A stretch of 64,000 nt of DNA from Cytophagales bacterium (lineage in GTDB: Bacteria > Bacteroidota > Bacteroidia > Cytophagales > Flammeovirgaceae): assembly GCA_025056215.1 (NCBI GenBank), contig JANWWC010000002.1:361052-425051 (forward strand). The letters are read 5' to 3'. Of the stretch, positions 1-8,490 are shown piece by piece. Numbering within the stretch: the first letter of the stretch is position 1; every line of letters starts with the position of its first letter. Position numbers and translations under genes: made by a program. The notes below the pieces were generated by a model. It saw nothing but the letters and a program-made list of their open reading frames with translations, did no database searches and was not told where the DNA came from.

Positions 1-835
1 CGTCTAATGTTAAAAACTGACGAACTATTTCGGCAAAAGACAAGTTTTCTGCATTCAAAAAAAATTCAAGGTTTTTAGTAATTGACAAAGAATAACCATT
101 TACCCATAAATCTTTTGCCCGCTTCATAATCTTGATAAGCATGCGTTCTGCACTGAGAGTCGTTTTGTGTAAATAAACTTGCCAGTACATCAGACGGCGC
201 GCATTTAAAAAATTTTCTATGCTATAAATCCCTTTTTCTTCTACTACAATTGTGTCGTTTACAATGTCGAGCATTTGAATAATTCTGTCAAAACCTACTT
301 TCCCTTCTACCACTCCTGTAAAATAGACATCGCGCTGAAGATAATCGAGTCTATCCATATCCAATTGCGAAGAAACTAATTGATGAAAAAAGTGGCGGGA
401 ATAAGTATCTTCAAAAATTTGAATGGCTAAGTTTAGTTTTCCTTCAAACTCTTCGTTAAGAAGATACATAACTTGAAGAGACATCTTTTCATGGTTCAAA
501 TTAGGCAGTAATACAGATTCTAAAACGTGTGAAAACGGACCATGTCCAATATCGTGCAAAAGAATTGCTAATAGAGCAGCTTCGTATTCTTGCTCAGAAA
601 TAAAATGACCCTTATTGCGCAACATATCTAATGCAATAGTCATTAGATGCATCGCTCCAATAGCATGATGAAAGCGCGTATGAATAGCACCCGGATACAC
701 AAATTCTGCTAATCCTAACTGTCTAATTCTGCGCAAGCGCTGAAAATAAGAATGGTTAATAACTTCTAATATTAAAGGAGACGATATGGAAATAAAACCA
801 TGAACAGGGTCATTAATAATTTTTTTAATTTTCAT
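1..835 (-). CDS. HD-superfamily phosphohydrolase (partial, C-terminus beyond window)
   Basis: About 278 residues are visible; the reading frame is open to base 1, so the C-terminus lies outside the window. The protein starts at an ATG at 835. It shows the SAMHD1/YwfO-like HD pattern: TRFHHAIGAMHL near residues 53-64, the metal-binding LLHDIGHGPFSH (H94, D95), and QLDMDRLDYLQRD further on, where another metal-ligand Asp is expected. Members of this family hydrolyse phosphate esters, often as dNTP triphosphohydrolases. The substrate here cannot be told from sequence. It lies 31 bp downstream of a sensor kinase on the same strand and may be co-transcribed with it. Confidence 0.85.
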   Translation of the reverse strand, partial: MKIKKIINDPVHGFISISSPLILEVINHSYFQRLRRIRQLGLAEFVYPGAIHTRFHHAIGAMHLMTIALDMLRNKGHFISEQEYEAALLAILLHDIGHGPFSHVLESVLLPNLNHEKMSLQVMYLLNEEFEGKLNLAIQIFEDTYSRHFFHQLVSSQLDMDRLDYLQRDVYFTGVVEGKVGFDRIIQMLDIVNDTIVVEEKGIYSIENFLNARRLMYWQVYLHKTTLSAERMLIKIMKRAKDLWVNGYSLSITKNLEFFLNAENLSFAEIVRQFLTLD

Positions 836-865
836 GCAACTAAATTTTAAAAAAACTCACGACGT

Positions 866-2341
866 CTATTCGAGTTTGGGGCGAGAATAAATCGTTGCAA
901 AAGAAAGATAAACAGTTGTGCCTTTATTTTCTACGGATTCAATCTTAATTTCCCCTTCATGAAGTTGCACGATATTTTTCACTAAATACATTCCTATTCC
1001 AGAACCTTTCCGTTTCTCTACGTTTTTGCCTCGATAAAATGGCTCAAAAATATGAGCAATTTCACTTTCAGGAATTCCGATTCCTTTATCTTTTATTGCA
1101 ATAGTCACTTTGTTATCTTGACTAAAAAGCTGAACACTCACTTGTTGAAAATCCGAGAACTTACAAGCGTTCTCTATGATATTTTTAAGCATGATATTAA
1201 ATAAATTGTAGTTCGTAAGAATAGTAATAGAAGTACCATCGGAAGGAGGAGTAAATTCAAACAATACATCTGCTTGTGGTTGTTCTCTTCTCACATCTTC
1301 AATGGCTTGCTGAATGAGAAAATCTACGCGTATTTCCTCATCAAGAAATGACTGACGATGCGAACCTATTTGAGCTAACAAAAGAAGATGATTTGTAATT
1401 TTTTGAAGCTTTTCAGCTTCTTTCAATTGTGCCTGGATAACTCTTCGATACTCTTCAGGAGTGCGCTCGCGGCTCAACGCTATATCCGCCTCTCCAATAA
1501 TTTTAGTAAGCGGAGTTCTTAATTCATGAGAGACATTGTTTACAAATGCTTTTTGCATATTGAAAGCTTCTTCTAGACGGTCTAAGAATTTATTAAAAGA
1601 TTTCGCAAGTCGGCCGATTTCATCTTCTTCGTGGTATTCAGCTAAGCGTAGATTTAAATTTGTTACTGAAATAGCATTCATCTGCTCTACAATATGCTCA
1701 AACGGTCGTAATGCGATATGAGTAAGCACAAAACCAATAGCTATTACTAAAAAAACAGAAATTATAAAACCTAAAATCAAAACTTTTCGAAAAAACGCAT
1801 CTTGCTCCTCAGCGTATCGATTGTATGCACTAATGAGAGTAATGTAATCAGAAGCTCCGTTGTTGTAAAGAATCCATAGACTTACTTTCCCATTGTTGCT
1901 TTTTTGTACAACTTCCTTGTATTGCTTTATTTTTTCTATGACTTTTTTAGAAAGTGCGGTACAAGTATTAGTTCCTGAGTAGTAAACGCTTCCTTCTGTA
2001 TTAAAAATGCAAATGGTTTCGTCGTATGTAAACGACTGATAACGCTTCTGAATAATATGATTTTGATGGGCTTGAATAGAATCTTCTAAAAATAATTGAG
2101 TTTCTAAAATAGCTTTTTCCCGCAAACGCAATATAAAATCCTGTTCGTTGTAGTATTGGTTGACCCAATAAATACACAAATACTGCAACAGAGTAAGCAG
2201 CAATATCAAAGAGGTAAAAAAAAGCATTAACCTTCTGCGAACAGACCAACGCCGAAATATACTGAACTGATGACAAATCAATTCTAAAGGGAAATTTTGA
2301 ATTCTCTTCTCAAGAACAATGGGCTCTTTTTTTTCGAACAT
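866..2341 (-). CDS. Membrane sensor histidine kinase (HAMP-HisKA-HATPase)
   Basis: A 491-residue inner-membrane sensor kinase. A first membrane segment at about residues 38-60 and a second at about 187-212 flank a periplasmic sensor domain of about 125 residues. A HAMP linker (about 209-262) follows. The HisKA domain has the phospho-acceptor H272 in VSHELRTPLTK. The ATPase domain has an intact N box (NIIENACKF) and G1 box (DKGIGIP). The domain order resembles the CusS/heavy-metal-sensor class, but no signal can be assigned. No response regulator is adjacent, so its partner must be encoded elsewhere. Its start overlaps the 3' end of the DMT transporter gene by 32 bp, which suggests co-translation. 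Confidence 0.9.
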   Translation of the reverse strand: MFEKKEPIVLEKRIQNFPLELICHQFSIFRRWSVRRRLMLFFTSLILLLTLLQYLCIYWVNQYYNEQDFILRLREKAILETQLFLEDSIQAHQNHIIQKRYQSFTYDETICIFNTEGSVYYSGTNTCTALSKKVIEKIKQYKEVVQKSNNGKVSLWILYNNGASDYITLISAYNRYAEEQDAFFRKVLILGFIISVFLVIAIGFVLTHIALRPFEHIVEQMNAISVTNLNLRLAEYHEEDEIGRLAKSFNKFLDRLEEAFNMQKAFVNNVSHELRTPLTKIIGEADIALSRERTPEEYRRVIQAQLKEAEKLQKITNHLLLLAQIGSHRQSFLDEEIRVDFLIQQAIEDVRREQPQADVLFEFTPPSDGTSITILTNYNLFNIMLKNIIENACKFSDFQQVSVQLFSQDNKVTIAIKDKGIGIPESEIAHIFEPFYRGKNVEKRKGSGIGMYLVKNIVQLHEGEIKIESVENKGTTVYLSFATIYSRPKLE

Positions 2342-3188
2342 ACTGACTAATAGGATACAACATTACTGAAATCAAAATAATGGCCATTCCTGCATAAAAA
2401 GCGGATGTCATTTTTCGATTTTCTTGAAAAATCAAAATGGCTAACAGCATTCCATAGACAGGCTCTAAATTTAAATACAAATTAATTACAAAAGAAGAAA
2501 GACGGTTGAGCAATTCTGTAGATTCAAAAAAAGCATATACCGTACAAACCCAAGCGAGTATGAGCAAGTAAATCCAATCAGTAGGAGCAGGAATTGGCAG
2601 GAACGTAACGCGCTTTTCAGTTAGTATATAGGCCAACCAAGTAAAAAAACTAGCCGATATCATTTCATACAACGTAATCACATGCGCCGGATACTGACGA
2701 ACCCATAAAGCATTGAAAACTCCAAATAAAGCACTCAAAAAAGCAGCTATTAAAGAAATAATCAGCCCTTCCCAGTATGAAAATTCAAACTTGAATATGA
2801 GATAAAGCCCCCAAACTCCTAAAATGCTCATCAAGAAGTTCATTTTACTGATTCTAACCTTCATCAACCAGCTTTCTAAAAAGAGTACAAAAATTGCGGT
2901 AGTAGCTACTCCTGCTAAACAAACACTTACGGTAGCAATTTTAGCAGCATGAAAAAAACAAACCCAGTGCGCTCCTACTATGGCACCTGTCCCCATAATT
3001 TTGAGCAATCCTTCTCCTGAAATTCGAAAAGACAATTTTTTAAAGCGCATATAAATTGCCATGCCGATGGCGGCTAACATCGTTCGCCAAATAGTAAGTT
3101 CTAATCCAGTGAGTGTAATAAGGTTTCCTAAAATAGAAGTAAAACCCCACAAAAATACCACAAAGTGAAGTCGCAGATAATCTCGCAT
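2310..3188 (-). CDS. DMT-superfamily (EamA) transporter
   Basis: A hydrophobic protein of about 292 residues made almost entirely of membrane segments (about ten), arranged as two EamA-type halves. This is the drug/metabolite transporter fold used for export or uptake of small metabolites; the substrate is unknown. The frame extends upstream to a TTG at 3215, but the ATG at 3188 gives the usual N-terminus (MRDYLRLHF, then a membrane helix directly). I therefore take 3188 as the start. The C-terminus is basic (YVRKKR). It lies 51 bp after hemN on the same strand and overlaps the following kinase gene. Confidence 0.85.
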   Translation of the reverse strand: MRDYLRLHFVVFLWGFTSILGNLITLTGLELTIWRTMLAAIGMAIYMRFKKLSFRISGEGLLKIMGTGAIVGAHWVCFFHAAKIATVSVCLAGVATTAIFVLFLESWLMKVRISKMNFLMSILGVWGLYLIFKFEFSYWEGLIISLIAAFLSALFGVFNALWVRQYPAHVITLYEMISASFFTWLAYILTEKRVTFLPIPAPTDWIYLLILAWVCTVYAFFESTELLNRLSSFVINLYLNLEPVYGMLLAILIFQENRKMTSAFYAGMAIILISVMLYPISQYVRKKRAHCS

Positions 3189-3239
3189 TTTATCAGCATA
3201 TAAATGGTTATGCAAATGTAGCTCTCAGTTTCAGAATCA

Positions 3240-4595
3240 TCAGATAGCTTTACTAAAGACTGGAAAAGAAAGATTTTGTTGAAGGTAATTGTCAAAAGCA
3301 GCACAAATCACTCGGACAAATAATCTTCCTTTTTCTGTTACTACAACCGTGTTGCCTTGTAGTTGAAGAAGTTCATCCCGCTCTAGAGAAAGAAGTTTTT
3401 TAAAAATAGATTCTAACATATTAAGTTCAAAATCAGCAGGTTGAATTGTAGTTTGATGCCGACACATCAAATTAAGGATATGCTTTCGAATCACTTTGTC
3501 TTGTTCGCTCAATAAATGACCATGAAAAATAGGCAAAGTTTTTTGTTGCACTTTCTGTTGATAAGCTTCTACTTCTTTTTCGTTTTGAGCAAAAGCCGTC
3601 CACGTATCGCTAATTGAGGAGCAACCTAAACCGATAAGCAAACGATGCGTGTTAGTAGTATAACCCATAAAATTGCGATGCAATTTTCCTTTTTGGTAGG
3701 CTATAAAAAGATTATCTGATGGAAGCGCAAAATGATCCATGCCAATAGGCTGCCAACCATTTTGAGTAAAATATTGGTACGCTGTTTGATAAATCTCCCA
3801 TTTCAAACGAGCGTCAGGGAGATCTTCTTCAGAATAGCGGCGCTGTGCCTTACTTTTCCACGGTACGTGAGCGTAAGAGTACAACGCAATTCTGTTCGGC
3901 TGAAGAGTTCGGACAAGATGAAGGGTATTAGTAAAACTTCCGACTGATTGTTTTGGCAAACCATATACCAAGTCGATGTTTATACTTTGGTAATCTAATT
4001 GGCGCGCCCACTCTACTACTTTTTTTGTTTGTTCGAAAGTCTGGGGACGGTTGATTATGTATTGTACTTCTTTATCAAAATCTTGTACGCCTAAGCTAAT
4101 GCGTCGAAAACCTATAATCGACAACTCTTCGAGATGCTGATATGATGTATAATTAGGATGAACTTCTATGCTAAACTCATGTTCAGCGCTTACCTCCACT
4201 GTTTTGAGGAGTTCATGAAGAAAATAAGAAAGATTCTGAGGTGAAAAAAAAGTAGGCGTTCCACCTCCTAAATGAATTTCTTCGAGAATAGGCTTTTCTT
4301 CAAAAATATTTAAATACATCCTCCATTCTGCTAACAAGCTTTCGATGTAAGGCAGTTCTACTTGATGATTCTTTGTAACACGCTTATTACAAGCGCAATA
4401 AGTACATAACTCTTCGCAAAAAGGAAGATGTATATAAACTGAAAGTTTTTTATTCTCCTGTCTAAAAGTTTCTTGGATATTTTTTTTCCAAGTCTGTACA
4501 TCTATAGATTGCGGATTCCAATAAGGCACCGCTGGGAAACTCGTATAGCGAGGCAACGGAATATCGTACTTTTGAAGCATTAAAGAGTCTATCAT
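3240..4595 (-). CDS. hemN: Oxygen-independent coproporphyrinogen III oxidase HemN
   Basis: A 451-residue radical-SAM enzyme that decarboxylates coproporphyrinogen III to protoporphyrinogen IX in haem synthesis without oxygen. The signature HLPFCEELCTYCACNKR has the cluster cysteines C60, C64 and C67, plus C69, the CxxxCxxCxC form that separates true HemN from HemW. GGGTPTF and YSYAHVPW are also typical. The start is the ATG at 4595. It stands only 27 bp after a strong terminator-like hairpin and about 170 bp after a good promoter, so its expression may depend on read-through (see findings). Confidence 0.95.
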   Translation of the reverse strand: MIDSLMLQKYDIPLPRYTSFPAVPYWNPQSIDVQTWKKNIQETFRQENKKLSVYIHLPFCEELCTYCACNKRVTKNHQVELPYIESLLAEWRMYLNIFEEKPILEEIHLGGGTPTFFSPQNLSYFLHELLKTVEVSAEHEFSIEVHPNYTSYQHLEELSIIGFRRISLGVQDFDKEVQYIINRPQTFEQTKKVVEWARQLDYQSINIDLVYGLPKQSVGSFTNTLHLVRTLQPNRIALYSYAHVPWKSKAQRRYSEEDLPDARLKWEIYQTAYQYFTQNGWQPIGMDHFALPSDNLFIAYQKGKLHRNFMGYTTNTHRLLIGLGCSSISDTWTAFAQNEKEVEAYQQKVQQKTLPIFHGHLLSEQDKVIRKHILNLMCRHQTTIQPADFELNMLESIFKKLLSLERDELLQLQGNTVVVTEKGRLFVRVICAAFDNYLQQNLSFPVFSKAI

Positions 4596-4621
4596 CCAAA
4601 AAATCTGAGATTAGCTTTAGC

Positions 4622-4658
4622 AAAAATAAAAAAAACTGTCCAAACAAGCTGGACAGTT
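4622..4658 (-). terminator. Rho-independent terminator or attenuator in front of hemN
   Basis: On the minus strand an 8-bp perfect stem (AACTGTCC/GGACAGTT, 4651-4658 with 4634-4641) and a 9-nt loop are followed by a run of eight T and then more T-rich sequence. It lies about 190 bp past the end of the YtxH gene but only 27 bp before the hemN start. It could end the YtxH transcript, end a small RNA made from the promoter at 4770-4801, or attenuate hemN. Confidence 0.75.
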
Positions 4659-4681
4659 GTTAATTTCTTTGATAGTTATTT

Positions 4682-4717
4682 TTATGAGTTGATTATCGCT
4701 GGTTGAAGACTACTCAT
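4682..4717 (-). other. Possible 11-codon leader peptide
   Basis: A short frame, ATG at 4717 and TAA at 4684-4682, encoding MSSLQPAIINS. It lies between the promoter at 4770-4801 and the hairpin at 4622-4658. It has no run of a single amino acid that would point to classic amino-acid attenuation. An upstream ATG starts a still shorter frame (MKMNR). Its translation is unproven. Confidence 0.25.
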
Positions 4718-4769
4718 CGATTCATCTTCATACTTTACATAGACTAAGGCTAAAACGATTAAGTATTGG

Positions 4770-4801
4770 CAAATGTAAACGAAAGCGCAATGGTTTGCAA
4801 T
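4770..4801 (-). promoter_or_regulatory. Bacteroidota-type promoter upstream of hemN
   Basis: On the minus strand ATTG (4801-4798) is followed after 20 bp by TACATTTG (4777-4770), a full match to the TAnnTTTG -7 box. Transcription should begin near 4762, giving a leader of about 165 nt before hemN, or an RNA of about 140 nt if the hairpin at 4622-4658 stops it. Confidence 0.6.
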
Positions 4802-4842
4802 TGTTTATAAAAAATTTAACTTTTTTTAATACCTTAAAAAAA

Positions 4843-5193
4843 TTAGGATTTTTTGCTTGAAATTTTGCTTCTCAATGCATCAATTTCTCCCATCAAACCT
4901 TCCGCTTGCCTAATGGTATCGTTAACAACTTTTTTTCCTTCCGATCTAGCAGCCGTCACAGCTTCTGTTTTCCCACTTATTAATCCTTCAATTGTTTCCT
5001 GAAGAAGTTGCTTGTATTTATCTAATTGATAACTTAGCTTATCGCGCGTACTTTTTCCTTTGTCAGGTGCGAAAAGAACCCCTAAGATAGCACCTGTGGC
5101 AGCGCCCAATAAAAAGGAAACAAGTGCAGTACTACGTTTACTCATAGAAGAATAAAATTTTTTCCACTTTTCAAATATATCAAATTTCGACAA
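4843..5193 (-). CDS. YtxH domain-containing small membrane protein
   Basis: A 116-residue protein with the YtxH family pattern: a short N-terminus, one Gly/Ala-rich membrane segment at about residues 20-42 (SFLLGAATGAILGVLFAPDKG), then a charged helical tail likely to form a coiled coil. YtxH proteins are linked to general stress responses in Firmicutes; their molecular role is not settled. It is single-standing, with 89 bp to the coiled-coil gene upstream and about 250 bp to hemN downstream. Confidence 0.85.
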   Translation of the reverse strand: MSKFDIFEKWKKFYSSMSKRSTALVSFLLGAATGAILGVLFAPDKGKSTRDKLSYQLDKYKQLLQETIEGLISGKTEAVTAARSEGKKVVNDTIRQAEGLMGEIDALRSKISSKKS

Positions 5194-5282
5194 AAAAAAG
5201 AGTTATTATTCACATAAAAAATATGCTTTGAGGAAAAAAACTTCTAATACAACATTTGTCAAGCAAAAAAATCATGTCAGAT

Positions 5283-6497
5283 TCAAATTTTTTTCCAAAT
5301 CTTTGCAAAGCCGATTCTTCGAGTAGCACCTAAAGCGTCTCGATAGGTAAAATAATCGAATTCGTCGGAAAAAATTAATTTTTCTTCGTAGTCCAAGGCT
5401 ATTTCTACATATAAGGAAAGTCTCTTTTCTACAGAAACAACTCCAAGCTGAGAAGAAAACTCGTACTGGAGAAGAAAATTTAGTAAGTCAGAAGTTTGTT
5501 TAAAAAAACTCTCTACTAACAATGCTGTATCAATTTGGGCTTCTTTTTCAGATTTGTCGAGCCCAGCCAACTGACTCTTCCGCTGAGCCAATCCTCGCAT
5601 ATCTGCTCGAATTAACTTGAGTTTTTCGGCTGTTTTATAAGCGATCCTTTTACCTTCATCAGTATAAAGAAATGGTAACGAAACCTTAGTGCGAATTTTA
5701 GGACGCTCATCTAGATTAAATATTAAAGCGCAATTTTGCCGAATTATCTCTTGATAATTTGTTTTATGCGCTAGTTCGAGACGGTCTTTTAAATCTTTAA
5801 GACGTTGAATTTTTTTATACAGTTCACTTTCATATTTGATTTTGTTGATATACTCAATGATTTGATCTTGAATTTTATTGAGAAAATCTCGATTCTTGCG
5901 GAGAGAAAGTCGAAAGAAACTGACAATGTTGTTTAACTCTGGATCTAAAGTAAGCAATAAGTTGCGATGTTCTTCATAGGTTTTTTCAGATTGTCGAATC
6001 AGTTCGATAATTACATCGCGTTTTTGGCGATACTTTTCAAGTTTCTGCTTCTTTATAAGGAAATTATCTTCATTTTTATAAGTATCGTCAATAAGTTTTT
6101 GAAGCTTAATCACCTCTCGAGATGTAACAGAACTAATTCTTTGCAGAGATTGCTTAATGCCTCTAGCGTATTCACGCCGCGGACTAGCCTGGTAAAATGC
6201 AATATTATCGATTAATTCTTGTAAAGAAGTTTCAATAAATTCTGGATGTACTTCACCGATCTCTAAAAAGCTCTCAAAAAAGCCGATGAGTCGCTCGTCT
6301 AATGAAATAAAACCATGAAAATCATGTAATATTTCCCGCTCTTTCAAAATTTCAATTTTAATATTTTCTACCTGATTTTCTACTAATAGCTCAGAAAGGT
6401 GAATAGAGTCTTTTCTACCAAACAAAACATCTATTAGCTCCCGATTCTGGTACAAAATGCTTAACAACGCACTGGGCTTTAAAGTAATAAAATTCAT
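5283..6497 (-). CDS. Uncharacterised coiled-coil protein in a two-component operon
   Basis: A 404-residue soluble protein I cannot assign to a family. No signal peptide or membrane segment is evident. Residues about 125-260 are rich in Glu, Lys, Arg, Leu and Ile with heptad spacing and should form long helices or coiled coil; a second helical stretch spans about 280-345. The C-terminal 40 residues look like a small folded domain (EFDYFTYRDALGATRRIGFAKIWKKI region). The start ATG at 6497 is only 3 bp after the stop of the response regulator gene, so it is almost surely co-translated with it. It may be the output or an accessory partner of that kinase/regulator pair (inference). Confidence 0.75.
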   Translation of the reverse strand: MNFITLKPSALLSILYQNRELIDVLFGRKDSIHLSELLVENQVENIKIEILKEREILHDFHGFISLDERLIGFFESFLEIGEVHPEFIETSLQELIDNIAFYQASPRREYARGIKQSLQRISSVTSREVIKLQKLIDDTYKNEDNFLIKKQKLEKYRQKRDVIIELIRQSEKTYEEHRNLLLTLDPELNNIVSFFRLSLRKNRDFLNKIQDQIIEYINKIKYESELYKKIQRLKDLKDRLELAHKTNYQEIIRQNCALIFNLDERPKIRTKVSLPFLYTDEGKRIAYKTAEKLKLIRADMRGLAQRKSQLAGLDKSEKEAQIDTALLVESFFKQTSDLLNFLLQYEFSSQLGVVSVEKRLSLYVEIALDYEEKLIFSDEFDYFTYRDALGATRRIGFAKIWKKI

Positions 6498-6500
6498 ATT

Positions 6501-7133
6501 TTAAGGAATCAGTTTCTTTTCAATAGCTTTACGAATCAGTTCCGCCGTATTAACAGCCTCTAGTTTTCGCATCATATTCACGCGATGAGTGTCTACGGTT
6601 CGATGACTTATGTGCAATTGGTCAGCAATTTGTTTTGTGCTATAACCTGCCGATACTAATTTAAGAATTTCGATTTCTCGCTTCGTAAGCTGATTTTCTT
6701 GATAATTTTTCCTTGAAAGATTTTGAATAAAAAGATGAGAAACCTCCGCATTAAAATACTTTTCTCCTTTAGCCACTAATCGAATTGCTTTTTCTAACTC
6801 ATAAGGCTCTACGTTTTTAAAAAGATAACCATCTGCGCCTAAATGGATACTTTTAACAATATAGTCTCCATCTTCATGCATAGTAAGCACAATAAACTTG
6901 ACAAAAGGAAACATTTTTTTAATTTCTGTCATTGCATCTAATCCGCCAAGAAATGGCATGGAAATGTCCACTAAAACTACTTCTGGTTGTTGGTGATGTA
7001 AAAAGTCTAAAAGAGCTTTTCCATCTGTTACTTCTCCAATAACCTCAAAATCTGTGATCCGACTCAGTATCAAACGAATTCCTTCACGAAACAACCGATG
7101 ATCGTCCGCTAATAGAATCTTGATTTTTTTCAT
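6501..7133 (-). CDS. LuxR/NarL-family response regulator
   Basis: A 210-residue DNA-binding response regulator. The receiver domain (residues 3-120) has acidic residues D10 and D11, phospho-acceptor D56 in VLVDISMP, and the conserved Thr and Lys (VLTMHED; YLFKN). The LuxR-type helix-turn-helix spans about 145-205 (LTKREIEILKLVSAG, HISHRTVDTHRVNMMRKL). Its first 50 bp overlap the 3' end of the upstream histidine kinase gene, which makes that kinase its likely phosphodonor. Confidence 0.93.
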   Translation of the reverse strand: MKKIKILLADDHRLFREGIRLILSRITDFEVIGEVTDGKALLDFLHHQQPEVVLVDISMPFLGGLDAMTEIKKMFPFVKFIVLTMHEDGDYIVKSIHLGADGYLFKNVEPYELEKAIRLVAKGEKYFNAEVSHLFIQNLSRKNYQENQLTKREIEILKLVSAGYSTKQIADQLHISHRTVDTHRVNMMRKLEAVNTAELIRKAIEKKLIP

Positions 7134-8355
7134 TTTTTTCTGCTAATGGAAGTTCAAAACTCATCGTAGTTCCTTGGCCTTCTTGGCTTTCAATTATCAA
7201 CTCAGATTTATTTTGTTTTAAAAATTCTTGACAAATCTTTAATCCTAAACCTGCTCCTCCTTCTCCTTTTGTGCCACGAGTCGAAAAATACTCAATTCCA
7301 AAGATTTTTTTCTTAGTTTCTTCGGACATCCCTACTCCATTGTCTGAAATTTTTACAAGAACCGTCTTTTTCTCGGGATTCTCCTCAGCAGTAATTTTTA
7401 TAGTTCCGCCATCAGGTGTAAACTTAGCTGCATTTGACAAAAGATTCTGTATTACTACCGACAACATATTTGCATCAGCTAAAACATAACAATCTTCATG
7501 AATAGTATCATAAATAAGCTGATTTTTATTAAATTGATATTTGAGCAAATTGTATTTATCTAAAAACATTTTTTTTAAATTAACAGGCTCCATACAAACA
7601 TGAAGACCTGAAAGCTGGTTTTTAGCCCATAAAAGTAGATTATTCAACAACTCTGATGTCTGCGCAACACTATAACGCAATTTAGCAATATAATTTTTTA
7701 TTTCACTCTCTTCAATAATCTCTAATTCAAGTAAGTCCATAAGTCCTAAGACGGAATGAATGGGACTTCTTAAGTCATGTCCTATAACGGAGAATAACTT
7801 GTCTTTAGTATGATTAAGCTCTTCTAAGGTCGCCTTTTGGGCTTCTAGTTCGGCATTAGCTTTTTGTAAAAGTTCTTTTTGCTCTTGAATAATTTTATTT
7901 TTTTGCTCCAGTTTCATAAGAAACTGCTTGCTAATTGCGTCTTGCATTTTGCGCTCTACTTCAATTTCGCGCAATTCTGTCAAATCCACTAATAAAGCAT
8001 ATCCTTTTAAAGGATGAATTTCATCAGGATAAACTCGGTAGTAAAACGAAATATAAGTAAAATTAAGTTCTTTCCCTTTAAAGCGAACTCGTTCCCAATC
8101 AAACTCAATTCCTTTCTTCATTTTTTCGATACAAATCGGAAAAAATGATTTGTCTTGTGGGTGAAAAAAATGTTCAAAAAAAGAATCTACTCCTTCTTGA
8201 AACTTGGCTAACTCTTCAGGTATCCATTCTGGAATTCGTCCGATAAGCGAAAAACGGTTCTCTACCATATCGTAGCAAAGAACTGCAATCCTTCCTACTC
8301 GTGTAATATCTGTCAGAATTTTTAAAGTAAACAGTGAGTCCATTGAAAAGGTCAT
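7084..8355 (-). CDS. PAS-type cytoplasmic sensor histidine kinase
   Basis: A 423-residue kinase without membrane segments. Residues about 15-130 look like a PAS-fold sensor ending in the LTELREIEVERK connector typical of PAS-PAC. A coiled coil (about 130-185) leads to HisKA with phospho-acceptor H193 in VIGHDLRSPIHS. The ATPase domain carries intact N (NLLSNAAKFTP) and G1 (SDNGVGM) boxes and a GAGLGL G2 box. It is the first gene of a tight operon with a LuxR-type regulator (50 bp overlap) and the coiled-coil protein. With no membrane anchor it should sense a cytoplasmic cue. Confidence 0.92.
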   Translation of the reverse strand: MTFSMDSLFTLKILTDITRVGRIAVLCYDMVENRFSLIGRIPEWIPEELAKFQEGVDSFFEHFFHPQDKSFFPICIEKMKKGIEFDWERVRFKGKELNFTYISFYYRVYPDEIHPLKGYALLVDLTELREIEVERKMQDAISKQFLMKLEQKNKIIQEQKELLQKANAELEAQKATLEELNHTKDKLFSVIGHDLRSPIHSVLGLMDLLELEIIEESEIKNYIAKLRYSVAQTSELLNNLLLWAKNQLSGLHVCMEPVNLKKMFLDKYNLLKYQFNKNQLIYDTIHEDCYVLADANMLSVVIQNLLSNAAKFTPDGGTIKITAEENPEKKTVLVKISDNGVGMSEETKKKIFGIEYFSTRGTKGEGGAGLGLKICQEFLKQNKSELIIESQEGQGTTMSFELPLAEKNEKNQDSISGRSSVVS

Positions 8356-8421
8356 TTTCTACTTAGCAAAATACAAAATAATCATATGAAACTGCAAAAA
8401 CTGTAGGATATAACAAAAAAA

Positions 8422-8454
8422 TTTGGAATCGGATCTAAAAACCACTTAGCTTTA
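8422..8454 (+). promoter_or_regulatory. Probable promoter of the DUF2723 gene
   Basis: TTTG (8422-8425), 21 bp, then TAGCTTTA (8447-8454), which differs from TAnnTTTG only in the last base. It lies 36 bp before the ATG at 8491. The same -7 variant with a TTTG box occurs upstream of the T9SS protease gene. Confidence 0.45.
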
Positions 8455-8490
8455 CAATGCAAAATCCATTTCTTAAAAAAAGAGGACTAA

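Noticed and set aside
3189-3215. TTG start for the DMT transporter
   Set aside because: The added nine residues are polar and the ATG at 3188 gives the usual family N-terminus.
5283-6497. The 404-residue coiled-coil protein as a MukF/JetA-like kleisin of an SMC or Wadjet system
   Set aside because: Helical content and size are vaguely similar, but I see no winged-helix motif, and no SMC-like or MukE/JetB-D-type genes are nearby. The operon partners are two-component genes.
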